This document shows, one piece after another, positions 1-7,271 of a stretch of DNA of 64,000 bases. How positions within the stretch are numbered: position 1 is the first letter of the stretch; each line of letters starts with the position of its first letter. The notes beneath the pieces are model-generated. The model had not been told where the DNA came from, searched no databases, and was given only the letters and a program-made list of their open reading frames with translations. This stretch comes from Sphingobacterium thalpophilum (GTDB taxonomy: Bacteria; Bacteroidota; Bacteroidia; Sphingobacteriales; Sphingobacteriaceae): the NCBI RefSeq assembly GCF_901482695.1, contig NZ_LR590484.1, forward strand, positions 2,232,001 to 2,296,000. Direction: 5' to 3'. The translations under genes were made by a program, and so were the position numbers.

Positions 1-456
1 ACCGGAGCAGTCGTCGCATCTGGCTCACTCGTGGGTGAAGAGGCTTTGAAGATCAGTACGATAGTTAAATTCTCACAAAACGTATTGCTCGGCCTTGCCG
101 CTTTTGCTATCAGTATTTATTGGACCTACGCCAAGTCGGTCGATGAGGAAACTAAGCGTGATAAGCCTACGCTGAAAATTATCTGGGAGCGTTTCCCTAA
201 GTTTGTGCTTGGTTTCGTGTTTGCTTCCCTGCTTTTCTCTTTCGTCATTTCGCCTGAAAAGGTGGACGCCGTCAAAGGAAGCCTAAAGAATCTACAAGGA
301 CTCTGGTTTACCTTGGCTTTTACTTCGATTGGCTTGGAAACAAACTTCAAAGACCTATTTGTCCAAGATAATAAGAAACCTCTTTATGCTTTTCTGATCG
401 CTCAGACGTTTAATGTAGCGATTACCCTGCTGATCGCCCTATTGCTATTCCGTTAA
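1..456 (+). CDS. YeiH-type (UPF0324) integral membrane protein, C-terminal part
   Basis: The reading frame is open from the first base of the window, so only the C-terminal ~151 residues are present; the GTG at 31 is an internal codon, not a start. The frame from base 1 reads TGAVVASGSLVGEEALKIST, a segment typical of the YeiH/YadS-like conserved membrane family (PF03601), and it ends with the family's characteristic last helices (GLWFTLAFTSIGLETNFKDL, then a hydrophobic tail). Four hydrophobic segments are visible. Family members are often annotated as putative sulfate/sulfonate exporters, but the substrate is not firmly established; I do not infer it here. The stop is followed by a noncoding stretch before a TonB-receptor locus on the same strand. 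Confidence 0.85.
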   Translation, partial: TGAVVASGSLVGEEALKISTIVKFSQNVLLGLAAFAISIYWTYAKSVDEETKRDKPTLKIIWERFPKFVLGFVFASLLFSFVISPEKVDAVKGSLKNLQGLWFTLAFTSIGLETNFKDLFVQDNKKPLYAFLIAQTFNVAITLLIALLLFR

Positions 457-699
457 TCTGGCAAGCCCGCGGAAAGCGCAATGAGAGCTACCCATCTTAA
501 AAACTGTTTCCTCTCCTTGCTCCGAAAGGAGAGGCCTACCCATTATTGACGAAGGTCAAGCGTGGCTGTCACCGTAGCGACCTTAAGCATGTGATGAGTC
601 CTATAATTGGTTAAGTGACTGATATTAAGCGTGTATAGTGTATTTTGAAAAAAAATATTATAAAATCTATCAAATTAGTAGTCTTTTAAAAATTATTTA
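457..699. other. Intergenic stretch with no gene seen
   Basis: These bases separate the YeiH-type gene from the next promoter. I see no ORF with coding character and no strong intrinsic terminator just after the YeiH stop. The last third is very A/T rich and runs into the -7 box at 700-707. Confidence 0.5.
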
Positions 700-707
700 T
701 ATATTTG
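700..707 (+). promoter_or_regulatory. Bacteroidota -7 promoter box
   Basis: TATATTTG matches the Bacteroidota -7 consensus TAnnTTTG exactly and lies in an A/T-rich tract. No clear TTTG -33 element is present at the usual distance. It would start a transcript covering the foldable leader (719-815), the 32-codon ORF (839-937) and the terminator (967-993). Confidence 0.6.
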
Positions 708-718
708 TGCTGTTATCC

Positions 719-815
719 GGATGGCTTACGTCAAGAAGGTTAACGTGAAAACGAGGTGAATCCCGAGGTGCATGTCATTGAGCTACGGACGGTGGCATGT
801 CGGTGTTCGCCAGCC
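719..815 (+). ncRNA. Candidate structured leader RNA (unassigned)
   Basis: This 97-nt segment can be closed by a 7-bp helix, GGATGGC (719-725) with GCCAGCC (809-815), containing one A-G mismatch. Inside it are at least two more helices: TTACGT/ACGTGA (a G-T wobble included) and CATGTC/GGCATG, plus a short GG-tgaat-CC hairpin, giving a multibranched fold. It is much more G/C rich than its flanks and lies between a good promoter and a small ORF. The arrangement resembles a riboswitch or attenuator leader ahead of a TonB receptor, but the conserved cores of cobalamin, TPP and SAM-I riboswitches are not recognisable. Class unknown; the fold was derived by eye. Confidence 0.4.
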
Positions 816-838
816 AATAAATAATTAATTAGAAAAGA

Positions 839-937
839 ATGAAACAAGATTACTTCTCAAAAAAACGATCACGGTTAGTTTCCGAAAATCAGTTGAAGAT
901 CAGCTTTACAGTTGGGGCTGAGCGAATGTGTAGCTAG
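839..937 (+). CDS. Small ORF, 32 aa, possible leader peptide
   Basis: An ATG preceded by an A-rich tract (the usual Bacteroidota initiation context) opens a 32-residue ORF that starts MKQDYFSKKR and ends GAERMCS before TAG. It lies between a perfect -7 box and a strong intrinsic terminator that starts 29 nt after its stop, the layout of an attenuation leader. The peptide is basic, has no signal sequence, and carries Met-Cys-Ser as its last codons. A Cys codon just before the terminator would fit a sulfur/cysteine-sensing leader, by analogy with Cys-containing leader peptides known in other phyla; this is inference. I recognise no family. Confidence 0.45.
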   Translation: MKQDYFSKKRSRLVSENQLKISFTVGAERMCS

Positions 938-966
938 AATTTCTCTCTTATACTCTCTTATATTGG

Positions 967-993
967 AAAAGGGAAGCCGAAGCTTCCCTTTTT
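967..993 (+). terminator. Intrinsic terminator between leader ORF and TonB receptor
   Basis: AAAAGGGAAGC and GCTTCCCTTTT pair as an 11-bp perfect stem around a CGAA loop, and the 3' arm runs into the U tract. It closes the small transcription unit 700-993 and would limit transcription into the TonB receptor gene unless read through. Confidence 0.85.
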
Positions 994-1005
994 AAAGTTT
1001 TAACA

Positions 1006-1071
1006 ATGAAACAAGTATCGATTGGCGTTGGCACTTGTTTAAGTTCACTATTAAACTGTATAAATTTATGA
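1006..1071 (+). CDS. Very small ORF, 21 aa, coupled to the TonB receptor start
   Basis: ATG at 1006 opens a 21-codon frame whose TGA stop (1069-1071) overlaps the ATG of the TonB receptor (1068-1070) in an ATGA arrangement, typical of translational coupling. The peptide, MKQVSIGVGTCLSSLLNCINL minus nothing else, carries two Cys codons and begins with the same MKQ codons as the upstream small ORF. It is short enough to be chance; the case rests on position and overlap only. Confidence 0.25.
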   Translation: MKQVSIGVGTCLSSLLNCINL

Positions 1072-3665
1072 AAAAAAATGCTATTTTTCGAATTAGCGTC
1101 ATTTTAGGCCTCGTGCTGACGGGTATATCACAGAGTTATGGCCAAGTAGAAAATCCAAAACCTATTATAAATGCTTCATTGACAGGTACGGTAATCGATG
1201 CGGTCACGAAAGAACCCCTGCAGGGAGTCACTGTTCAGCTGGAAGCCGTGACACATCAGGTGAAAACCGATAGCAAAGGTGTTTTCCAGTTTGTCACAGG
1301 ACAAAAATTGCCTTTTACCCTGATTGTTTCTATCGTTGGATACCAGACCCGTCGGATTGTGGTTGAACAGTCGCCTGCGGTGATTGAGCTTACTCCCCGG
1401 CTGGAGGCACTGGATCAGGTGGTGGTCACGGCGCGCAGAAGAAAAGAGCAATTACAGGATGTGCCAATTCCCGTGTCGATTATCCGCGGAACAGCATTGG
1501 AAGATGCGGGAGCATTTAACGTCAACAGATTAAAAGAGCTTGTTCCCACCGTACAGCTTTACTCCTCGAATGCACGTAATACGACACTCAATATTCGGGG
1601 GCTGGGCTCAACCTATGGCCTCACCAATGATGGTATCGACCCCGGTGTGGGATTTTATTTGGACGGCGTTTATATTGCACGCCCGGCAGCTACCTGGCTG
1701 GATTTTATTGATATCGACTAGATAGAAGTGCTGCGGGGCCCACAGGGAACCCTCTTTGGAAAGAACACCACAGCTGGAGCTTTTAACATTACCTCGCGTC
1801 TGCCGCAGTTCACGCCCGAAGCGAATGTTGAAGTGAGTTACGGGAATCAGGGATTTATTCAGGCGAAGACATCGATTTCAGGACCGCTGGCCAAAAATTT
1901 AGCTGCCCGGGCCTCTTTTTCAGGAACGCAGCGGGATGGTAACCTCTTCAATGTGCATACCAACCGCAAGATTAATGATATCAATAATTTGGGATTTAGG
2001 GGCCAGCTATTGTTTACGCCAACAGAAAATATCAAGTTGGTCCTCTCGGGGGATGTTTCTTCCCAGAGACCGGATGGGTATGGCTGGGCTGTTGCTGGCG
2101 TCGTGAAGACGCAGCGGGCCGATTATCGGCAGTTCGATGCCATCATCAAAGATTTGAATTACGAGCTACCCTACAAGAGTGCCTTTGAGCGCAAGATAGA
2201 TCTGGACACGCAATCCAAGGCCGATAATAAGCTGGGAGGTGTGGCTTTAAACGCGGATATAAAAATAGGTGAGGGGACGTTGACGTCGACTTCCGCATGG
2301 CGAAAATGGACCTGGGTGCCGCTCAACGACCGCGATTATTTAGGTCTTCCGGTATATACCGTGTCGGCCGGCAATTCGGTGCACAATCAATGGTCCCAGG
2401 AATTCAGGTATTCCGGAAAAATCAGCGAAAAGGTCAGCGGTGTGGTTGGCTTGTTTGGTCTATGGCAGGATCTTGGCACCGATCCAGTACATACCGAGGA
2501 AACGGGGTCAGCATTCTGGCGCTTTCAGAAGAACTCGACAAGCCCGCTTTGGGAAACACCGGGCTTATTTGACAACTTTGGTATCCGGACGGTATATGGG
2601 ATTAAAAGTACAAGTTTAGCCGCCTATACGCAGATAGACTGGGCGGTCACTTCCAAACTCCACATCCTCCCCGGCCTGCGCTACAACTATGATAAAAAGG
2701 TGGCCAATTATGACCGGCAGACTTATGGAGGTCTGCAGACCGAAGATCCTGCCTTGTTGGCGCTTAAAAATGGCGTGTATACCAACCAGACTTTTGATAT
2801 TAATGCCGATGCCGATAACTTTTCCGGACAGCTTTCGGCGAGGTACCGTTTCAATCCAAAAGTTAATGCTTATGCAACTTATTCGATCAGCTATAAACCG
2901 ATCGGAATCAATGTCGGCGGATTGCCCACTGCCAATGGCGCTGTATTAACGGATCTGGCAGAGGTAAAACCTGAGGCAGTGCGCCACAAAGAGTTCGGGG
3001 TGAAAACCAATCCGTCGCGGAATTCTATTCTTAACCTGTCTATTTATCAGACCGATATCAAGGACTATCAGACGCAGGTGCAAACGCCGGAACCCGGAGT
3101 AAATCGGGGATATCTGGCGAACGCAGAGAAAGTTAGGGTCAAAGGGGTGGAACTGGATGGTAATATCAACATTGGGCATTACCTGCGTCTCAATGCAGCA
3201 TTGGCCTATACCGACGCCAAGTACGTGAAGTTTACCAATGCACCCGTGCCTCTCGAAGAGGTCGGCGGAGCGCAGGCTTTCAAGGATGTTTCGGGCGGTG
3301 TGCTTCCGGGAGTTTCCAAATGGTCCTGGTCACTGGGGGCTGAAGTAAATCAGAGCGGAAAGCTCATCGGCATCAATGGGTCCTATTTTTTAGGGGCTGA
3401 CCTGTTTCACCGGTCCAAATTCTCCTCGAGCCCGTCCCCTTCACAGTATCTGAATATTGATGCTTATACGCTGCTGAATGCCCGTTTAGGGTTTAGAGGT
3501 TCCAATGGTGTTTCTGTTTTTGTCTGGAGCCGAAATCTGACCAACAAAGATTACTATGAACAATTGCTTGCCGCTCCCGGCAGCTATGGCCAGTATGCCG
3601 GCGTAGTGGCGGATCCGAGGACCTACGGCGTCACACTCCGGTACAATTGGAAGCAAGGAAATTAG
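1068..3665 (+). pseudogene. TonB-dependent receptor interrupted by an in-frame TAG
   Basis: The ATG at 1068 begins a signal peptide (MKKNAIFRISVILGLVLTG) ending near GQ, followed by a CarboxypepD_reg-like domain (about residues 40-120), a TonB-box-like segment (LDQVVVTARRRKEQL) and the plug domain. At codon 218 (1719-1721) a TAG interrupts the plug just before the conserved IEVLRGPQGTLFG motif; the same frame then continues uninterrupted for 648 more codons through a complete 22-strand-type beta-barrel to 3665. Without the stop the protein would be 865 aa, a normal receptor size. CAG (Gln) to TAG is the simplest one-base explanation. As it stands no complete receptor is made unless the stop is suppressed. 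Substrate unknown; the family transports iron chelates, vitamins or small organics. A terminator follows. Confidence 0.85.
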
Positions 3666-3694
3666 ATCCGTAATTCATAACATATTTTTATCTG

Positions 3695-3726
3695 AGGCTG
3701 TTCAATACGTTGGACAGCCTTTTTTT
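3695..3726 (+). terminator. Intrinsic terminator after the TonB receptor
   Basis: AGGCTGTTCAA and TTGGACAGCCT form an 11-bp stem (one G-T wobble) with a TACG tetraloop, followed by a run of seven T. Confidence 0.9.
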
Positions 3727-3780
3727 GTACCGGTCCTCCACTGCTCGCGGTAGCGCTACCGGCTGCTATATTGAATCATG

Positions 3781-3850
3781 TAAGCCGCTATCTGCTGTGT
3801 GGTAAAATATATGGCGCAGCGCGCCAGTCCTTTGGCTGTACAGCGGCTTA
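3781..3850. repeat. Nested inverted repeat
   Basis: TAAGCCGCT (3781-3789) is exactly complementary to AGCGGCTTA (3842-3850), and inside lies a second perfect hairpin GGCGC-agc-GCGCC (3813-3825). It sits in the 250-bp gap between the TonB receptor terminator and the ECF sigma gene. No U run follows, so it is not an obvious terminator; it could be a REP-like element or a structured 5' leader of the sigma operon. Confidence 0.4.
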
Positions 3851-3921
3851 AATTTAATTTCTGCTTAATTTATGTATGGAAAACCGTATCTTAAATCATC
3901 ATTAAGGTGTAAGAATTGCGC

Positions 3922-4470
3922 ATGAACGAAAAAGAGCTATTGCAACATTATAAAATGACCGGAGATCTGGCTGCGCTGGGGAAACTGTATTCGCCTTATA
4001 TGTCATTGCTCTATGGGGTATGCTTTAAGTATCTGCAGGACCCTGATCGTAGTCAGGATGCGGTGATGCAGATATTTGAGGAACTCATTGAGAAGCTGCG
4101 CCATTATCAGGTGGACAATTTTAAGAGCTGGCTGCATGTATACAGCAAAAATTACTGCCTGATGCAGCTACGCAAAGATAAGCGCACAACACATGTGGAT
4201 ATCGAAGATAATCTGTATGAAAGCGAGCAGAAACTCCATCATGCAGATGAACGTAAATGGGAAGAGAGAGACTTTGAGAAGTTAGAAGGTTGTATGCAGA
4301 CATTGAATTATGAACAACAGGCATGCGTCCGTCTATTTTATTTAGAACAGAAGTGCTATAAAGATATTTCAGATTTGACGGGATACGAACTGAATAAAGT
4401 CAAAAGCGCTATCCAGAATGGGAAGCGAAACTTGAAAATCTGTATGGAAAGGAAAGAAAATGGAAAATAA
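3922..4470 (+). CDS. ECF-type RNA polymerase sigma factor
   Basis: 182 aa from the ATG at 3922; the in-frame TTG two codons earlier is a less likely start. The sequence has the two-domain layout of ECF sigma factors: region 2 at about residues 20-95 (YGVCFKYLQDPDRSQDAVMQ, then FKSWLHVYSKNYCLMQLRK) and region 4 at about 120-175 (LNYEQQACVRLFYLEQKCYK followed by a helix-turn-helix DISDLTGYELNKVKSAIQNG). It directs RNA polymerase to a dedicated promoter set, typically envelope or stress genes. Its 3' end overlaps the next gene by 11 nt, so the pair is translationally coupled, as expected for sigma/anti-sigma pairs. Confidence 0.9.
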   Translation: MNEKELLQHYKMTGDLAALGKLYSPYMSLLYGVCFKYLQDPDRSQDAVMQIFEELIEKLRHYQVDNFKSWLHVYSKNYCLMQLRKDKRTTHVDIEDNLYESEQKLHHADERKWEERDFEKLEGCMQTLNYEQQACVRLFYLEQKCYKDISDLTGYELNKVKSAIQNGKRNLKICMERKENGK

Positions 4471-5158
4471 TTATCAATTATCACGGATTCATAATTACAT
4501 CCACGGCCTGATGAGCAAGGAAGAAATGTTTCAGCTGGAAAAGGAAGCACTGGATGACCCCTTCCTTCAGGATGCCATTGATGGATATCGCCTGCAGAAT
4601 GGTGTGGATGCCCGACAATTGAGTTTATTGCAGCAACGGCTTAATCGTAGGGTGGAGCAGACGATCGCCACGCGACATGCACAATACTATTCCTGGCAGC
4701 GCCTGGCGATAGGAGCAGCAGCAGGTGTTATCTTTGTGACCTTATTGGCGTTGTTGTATTTCCGGCATTTTAACGGTAAAGCCGAGCGGACGACCGATGT
4801 TGAGCTAAGTGAGCCTGAGAATACAGTGAGTATTGAACCGCTTCTGGATGGTGGAGATGCCTCCCCACGTGAAGGCTGGAAAACCTTGGAAAAGTACTTA
4901 AATAAGGAGTACAAAGCCGTCGGCGGCGGAGAGATTATCGTAACTTTTACGGTCAGTAACGACGGCTCGCTAGCCGATATTGAGGCCGAAGGAAAGCCTG
5001 AGCGCTCGCTTGCCGAAGAGGCCATCCGTCTTCTCCAATCCGGACCTAAGTGGCAGGGAAGTAAAGGCCGGCTGAAGATCATTTTTCCTAACAGAAACCA
5101 TGTGGAACATGGAACTATTATAAAGCCGCCGCATTGTTTTGGAATAGAAAAAGGATAG
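4460..5158 (+). CDS. Single-pass membrane protein, probable anti-sigma partner with TonB_C-like periplasmic domain
   Basis: 232 aa, start overlapping the sigma gene. The N-terminus (HNYIHGLMSKEEMFQLEKEA, then DDPFLQDAIDGY) is a motif seen in Bacteroidota proteins encoded next to ECF sigma factors. One transmembrane helix lies at about residues 77-98. The periplasmic C-terminal part (about 135-218; VGGGEIIVTFTVSNDGSLAD, then AEEAIRLLQSGPKW) resembles the TonB/energy-transducer C-terminal fold. No zinc-finger anti-sigma motif and no FecR domain is present. The overlap with the sigma gene suggests it restrains that sigma factor; the TonB-like domain could be its sensor. Function is inferred from context. 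The stop codon lies inside the 5' arm of a terminator. Confidence 0.65.
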   Translation: MENNYQLSRIHNYIHGLMSKEEMFQLEKEALDDPFLQDAIDGYRLQNGVDARQLSLLQQRLNRRVEQTIATRHAQYYSWQRLAIGAAAGVIFVTLLALLYFRHFNGKAERTTDVELSEPENTVSIEPLLDGGDASPREGWKTLEKYLNKEYKAVGGGEIIVTFTVSNDGSLADIEAEGKPERSLAEEAIRLLQSGPKWQGSKGRLKIIFPNRNHVEHGTIIKPPHCFGIEKG

Positions 5159-5183
5159 GCCTCCATAGAGACTATCCTTTTTT
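5148..5183 (+). terminator. Intrinsic terminator of the sigma operon
   Basis: AAAAAGGATAG and CTATCCTTTTT form an 11-bp stem with a 13-nt loop and a T run. Its 5' arm includes the stop codon of the preceding gene. Confidence 0.85.
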
Positions 5184-5256
5184 AGTATACCATGGAAATC
5201 TACCAGATAGGTTTTTTATTAATCAGCTCGCAGCCCGACCTTTGATCAAGGAGATT

Positions 5257-5820
5257 TTATTCTTCCCAGCGAATCTTTTCTTCGATAGGCGTACGTATTG
5301 GTTCGCGGGATTCTGATTCATGATGACCAAGATAGAATAAACCGATACATTTTTGGTTTTCCTCCAAGTTTAGAAAACTGCCCAGATGGTTGATCAGACC
5401 GGGAGATGCCCAGTAACCACCGATATTTAGGGAATGTGCAGCCAGCCACATGTTTTCGACGGCAGCAGCTGTACAGGCCAGCTCCTCCCATTCCGGGACT
5501 TCGCCTGTATAGTTGACAACAATAGCGATCGCAACATTTGACTGCGTGGCTTTCTTGCCCATGTTAATTTCCGTGGCTTCCGTATATTTTTCAGCAGGTG
5601 TAATCGTTTTGTAGATGCGCGACAGCTCACTTCCCAAGCGTTGTAATCCCTCTCTGCGGAACACGACAAAACGCCATGGCTGTGTGCGTTTATGGGTTGG
5701 AGCTGCATTAGCTGCTTCCAGAATGCTCAGGATGTCTTCCTTACTTACTTCCTCGTCAGTGAAAGAAGCCTGAAATACCGATCGTCTGTAATGTATTGCT
5801 TTTAATACCTCGTTTTTCAT
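5257..5820 (-). CDS. Nitroreductase family protein
   Basis: 187 aa starting at MKNEVLKAIHYRRS; the frame upstream extends into pepT sequence and is not coding. The N-terminal YRRSVF motif, NAAPTHKRTQPWRFVVF (about residues 37-53) and the C-terminal GGYWASPGLI and KCIGLFYLGHHE segments are those of the FMN-dependent nitroreductase fold (PF00881). Such enzymes are homodimers reducing nitro compounds, quinones or enones with NAD(P)H. The short, single-domain form resembles the YdjA/TdsD-like group. It lies 28 nt downstream of pepT on the same strand, so they probably form one transcript. Physiological substrate not deducible. Confidence 0.9.
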   Translation of the reverse strand: MKNEVLKAIHYRRSVFQASFTDEEVSKEDILSILEAANAAPTHKRTQPWRFVVFRREGLQRLGSELSRIYKTITPAEKYTEATEINMGKKATQSNVAIAIVVNYTGEVPEWEELACTAAAVENMWLAAHSLNIGGYWASPGLINHLGSFLNLEENQKCIGLFYLGHHESESREPIRTPIEEKIRWEE

Positions 5821-5848
5821 TAAATTATAGTTGAATTTTAGAATCTGT

Positions 5849-7111
5849 TTATGCTCGTTCTTCCCATAAAGATACAACATGTAAAATTGTTTTGACGGCC
5901 TTTTCCATATCTTGTACGGATACCCATTCCTGTTTTCCATGAAAAGCATGCCCGCCGGCGAAGATATTTGGACAAGGAAGGCCCATAAAGGAAAGGCGTG
6001 ATCCGTCCGTACCACCACGAATGCTTCTTCTTTCGGCAACCATGCCTGCTCTTGTGATGGCTTCCATGCCGATCTCCATGATTTCGGGATGCTGATCCAG
6101 CACTTCTTTCATGTTGCGGTACTGTTCTTTCACCGTAAACGTATAGCTGCAGTTGGGGTATTGTTCCACAACAGTCTTGGCAATGGACTCCAGTTCTGCT
6201 TCGTGTTTTCTTAGATTCGCTGTCAGGTGATCACGTACGATAAATTGAATTTCTGCTTTTTCCACAGTTCCGGAAATATGTACCGGGTGTACGAATCCAT
6301 CTTTCTTATTGGTGCTTTCGGGTGATAATCTATCTTTCGGAAGCGCCTCAACAACAGCGCTGGCAATCTTGATCGCACTCTGCATTTTTCCCTTGGCAAA
6401 ACCCGGGTGAACGGAGACCCCATAAATCGTTAAGGTGGCGCCGTCGGCAGAAAATGTTTCGTCTTCGATAGTTCCCGCTTTTTCACCGTCCATCGTGTAC
6501 GCAAAGTCTGCTGCCAGGCGCTTTAAGTCTGCTTTGTCAACACCACGACCGATCTCTTCGTCCGGTGTAAATAAGATCTTGATATCGCCATGTTTGATTT
6601 CAGGGTGTTTCATCAACAACCGTGCAGCATCCATGATCTCGGCAATTCCGGCCTTATCGTCAGCCCCCAACAGTGTGGTCCCACTGGCGGTAATAATATC
6701 ATTGCCGATCTGGTTGGCCAGGTCAGGATGTTCGGCATATCTAATGACAATACTATTGTCATCCGGCAGGACCAGATCCTGCCCCTGATAGTTGTGATGA
6801 ACCAGCGGTTTTACATCTTTTCCGGAGGAATCCGGCGACGTATCCATATGAGAACAGAAACAAATGACAGGAACCTTTTTTGAGGTATTCGAGGGGATAG
6901 TGGCATAGATATAGCCGTTTTCATCCATCGCGGCATCCGTTATTCCCAATGCCAGCAATTCTTCTACCAATAAGCGGCCGAGATCTTTCTGTTTTTCAGT
7001 GGAAGGACATGTGGGTGAATTTGCATCAGACTGGGTGTCAATCTGTACGTAGCGCTGAAACCTTTCCGAAACCGAAAAGTCACTTATGTTATTAATCTCA
7101 AATATACTCAT
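5849..7111 (-). CDS. pepT: Peptidase T (tripeptide aminopeptidase, M20B)
   Basis: 420 aa from the ATG at 7111, which lies 31 nt downstream of a good promoter; this matches the usual peptidase T length. Metal-ligand motifs of the M20 family are present: FCSHMDTSPD (His-x-Asp), LGADDKAG, FTPDEEIGRG (catalytic/ligand Glu pair), YTMDGEK, and the C-terminal RGGTDGSRLSFMGLPCPN and GGHAFHGKQEW segments. The enzyme is a cytoplasmic di-zinc exopeptidase removing the N-terminal residue from tripeptides. It is followed at 28 nt by the nitroreductase gene. Confidence 0.96.
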   Translation of the reverse strand: MSIFEINNISDFSVSERFQRYVQIDTQSDANSPTCPSTEKQKDLGRLLVEELLALGITDAAMDENGYIYATIPSNTSKKVPVICFCSHMDTSPDSSGKDVKPLVHHNYQGQDLVLPDDNSIVIRYAEHPDLANQIGNDIITASGTTLLGADDKAGIAEIMDAARLLMKHPEIKHGDIKILFTPDEEIGRGVDKADLKRLAADFAYTMDGEKAGTIEDETFSADGATLTIYGVSVHPGFAKGKMQSAIKIASAVVEALPKDRLSPESTNKKDGFVHPVHISGTVEKAEIQFIVRDHLTANLRKHEAELESIAKTVVEQYPNCSYTFTVKEQYRNMKEVLDQHPEIMEIGMEAITRAGMVAERRSIRGGTDGSRLSFMGLPCPNIFAGGHAFHGKQEWVSVQDMEKAVKTILHVVSLWEERA

Positions 7112-7141
7112 TTCGCATCGCCTTAATGTGATAAGGATGAC

Positions 7142-7174
7142 CAAATTTACAAATTCTACCGCGCTTCGGGCAAA
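7142..7174 (-). promoter_or_regulatory. Promoter of pepT
   Basis: On the minus strand TTTG (7174-7171) and TAAATTTG (7149-7142) match the Bacteroidota -33 and -7 boxes, separated by 21 nt. The start codon of pepT is 31 nt downstream of the -7 box. Confidence 0.65.
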
Positions 7175-7178
7175 AACA

Positions 7179-7212
7179 AACAAGACTTGTCAATAAACTG
7201 ACAAGTCTTGTT
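7179..7212 (-). terminator. Terminator of the DUF4197 gene
   Basis: A perfect 14-bp inverted repeat, AACAAGACTTGTCA / TGACAAGTCTTGTT with a 6-nt loop. On the minus strand it is followed by a T-rich tract (TTGTTTTTG), fitting termination of the gene at 7272-8090 immediately before the pepT promoter. Confidence 0.8.
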
Positions 7213-7271
7213 TACTCCGGATAACCTTTATGCAAGATCTCCCCGCTTCTTCGGGGCACTTTCAGCCGATG

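Noticed and set aside
719-815. Cobalamin riboswitch upstream of a TonB receptor
   Set aside because: A GGTGAATCC-like string is present, but the B12-box core and the distal conserved blocks are not; no known class could be named.
1728-3665. Separate gene starting at the GTG at 1728
   Set aside because: It would begin in the middle of the plug domain without a signal peptide; homology runs straight through the TAG, so it is the 3' part of one broken gene.
3922-5158. FecI/FecR iron-signalling pair
   Set aside because: The partner has no FecR domain, and the genes lie downstream of the receptor with a terminator in between.
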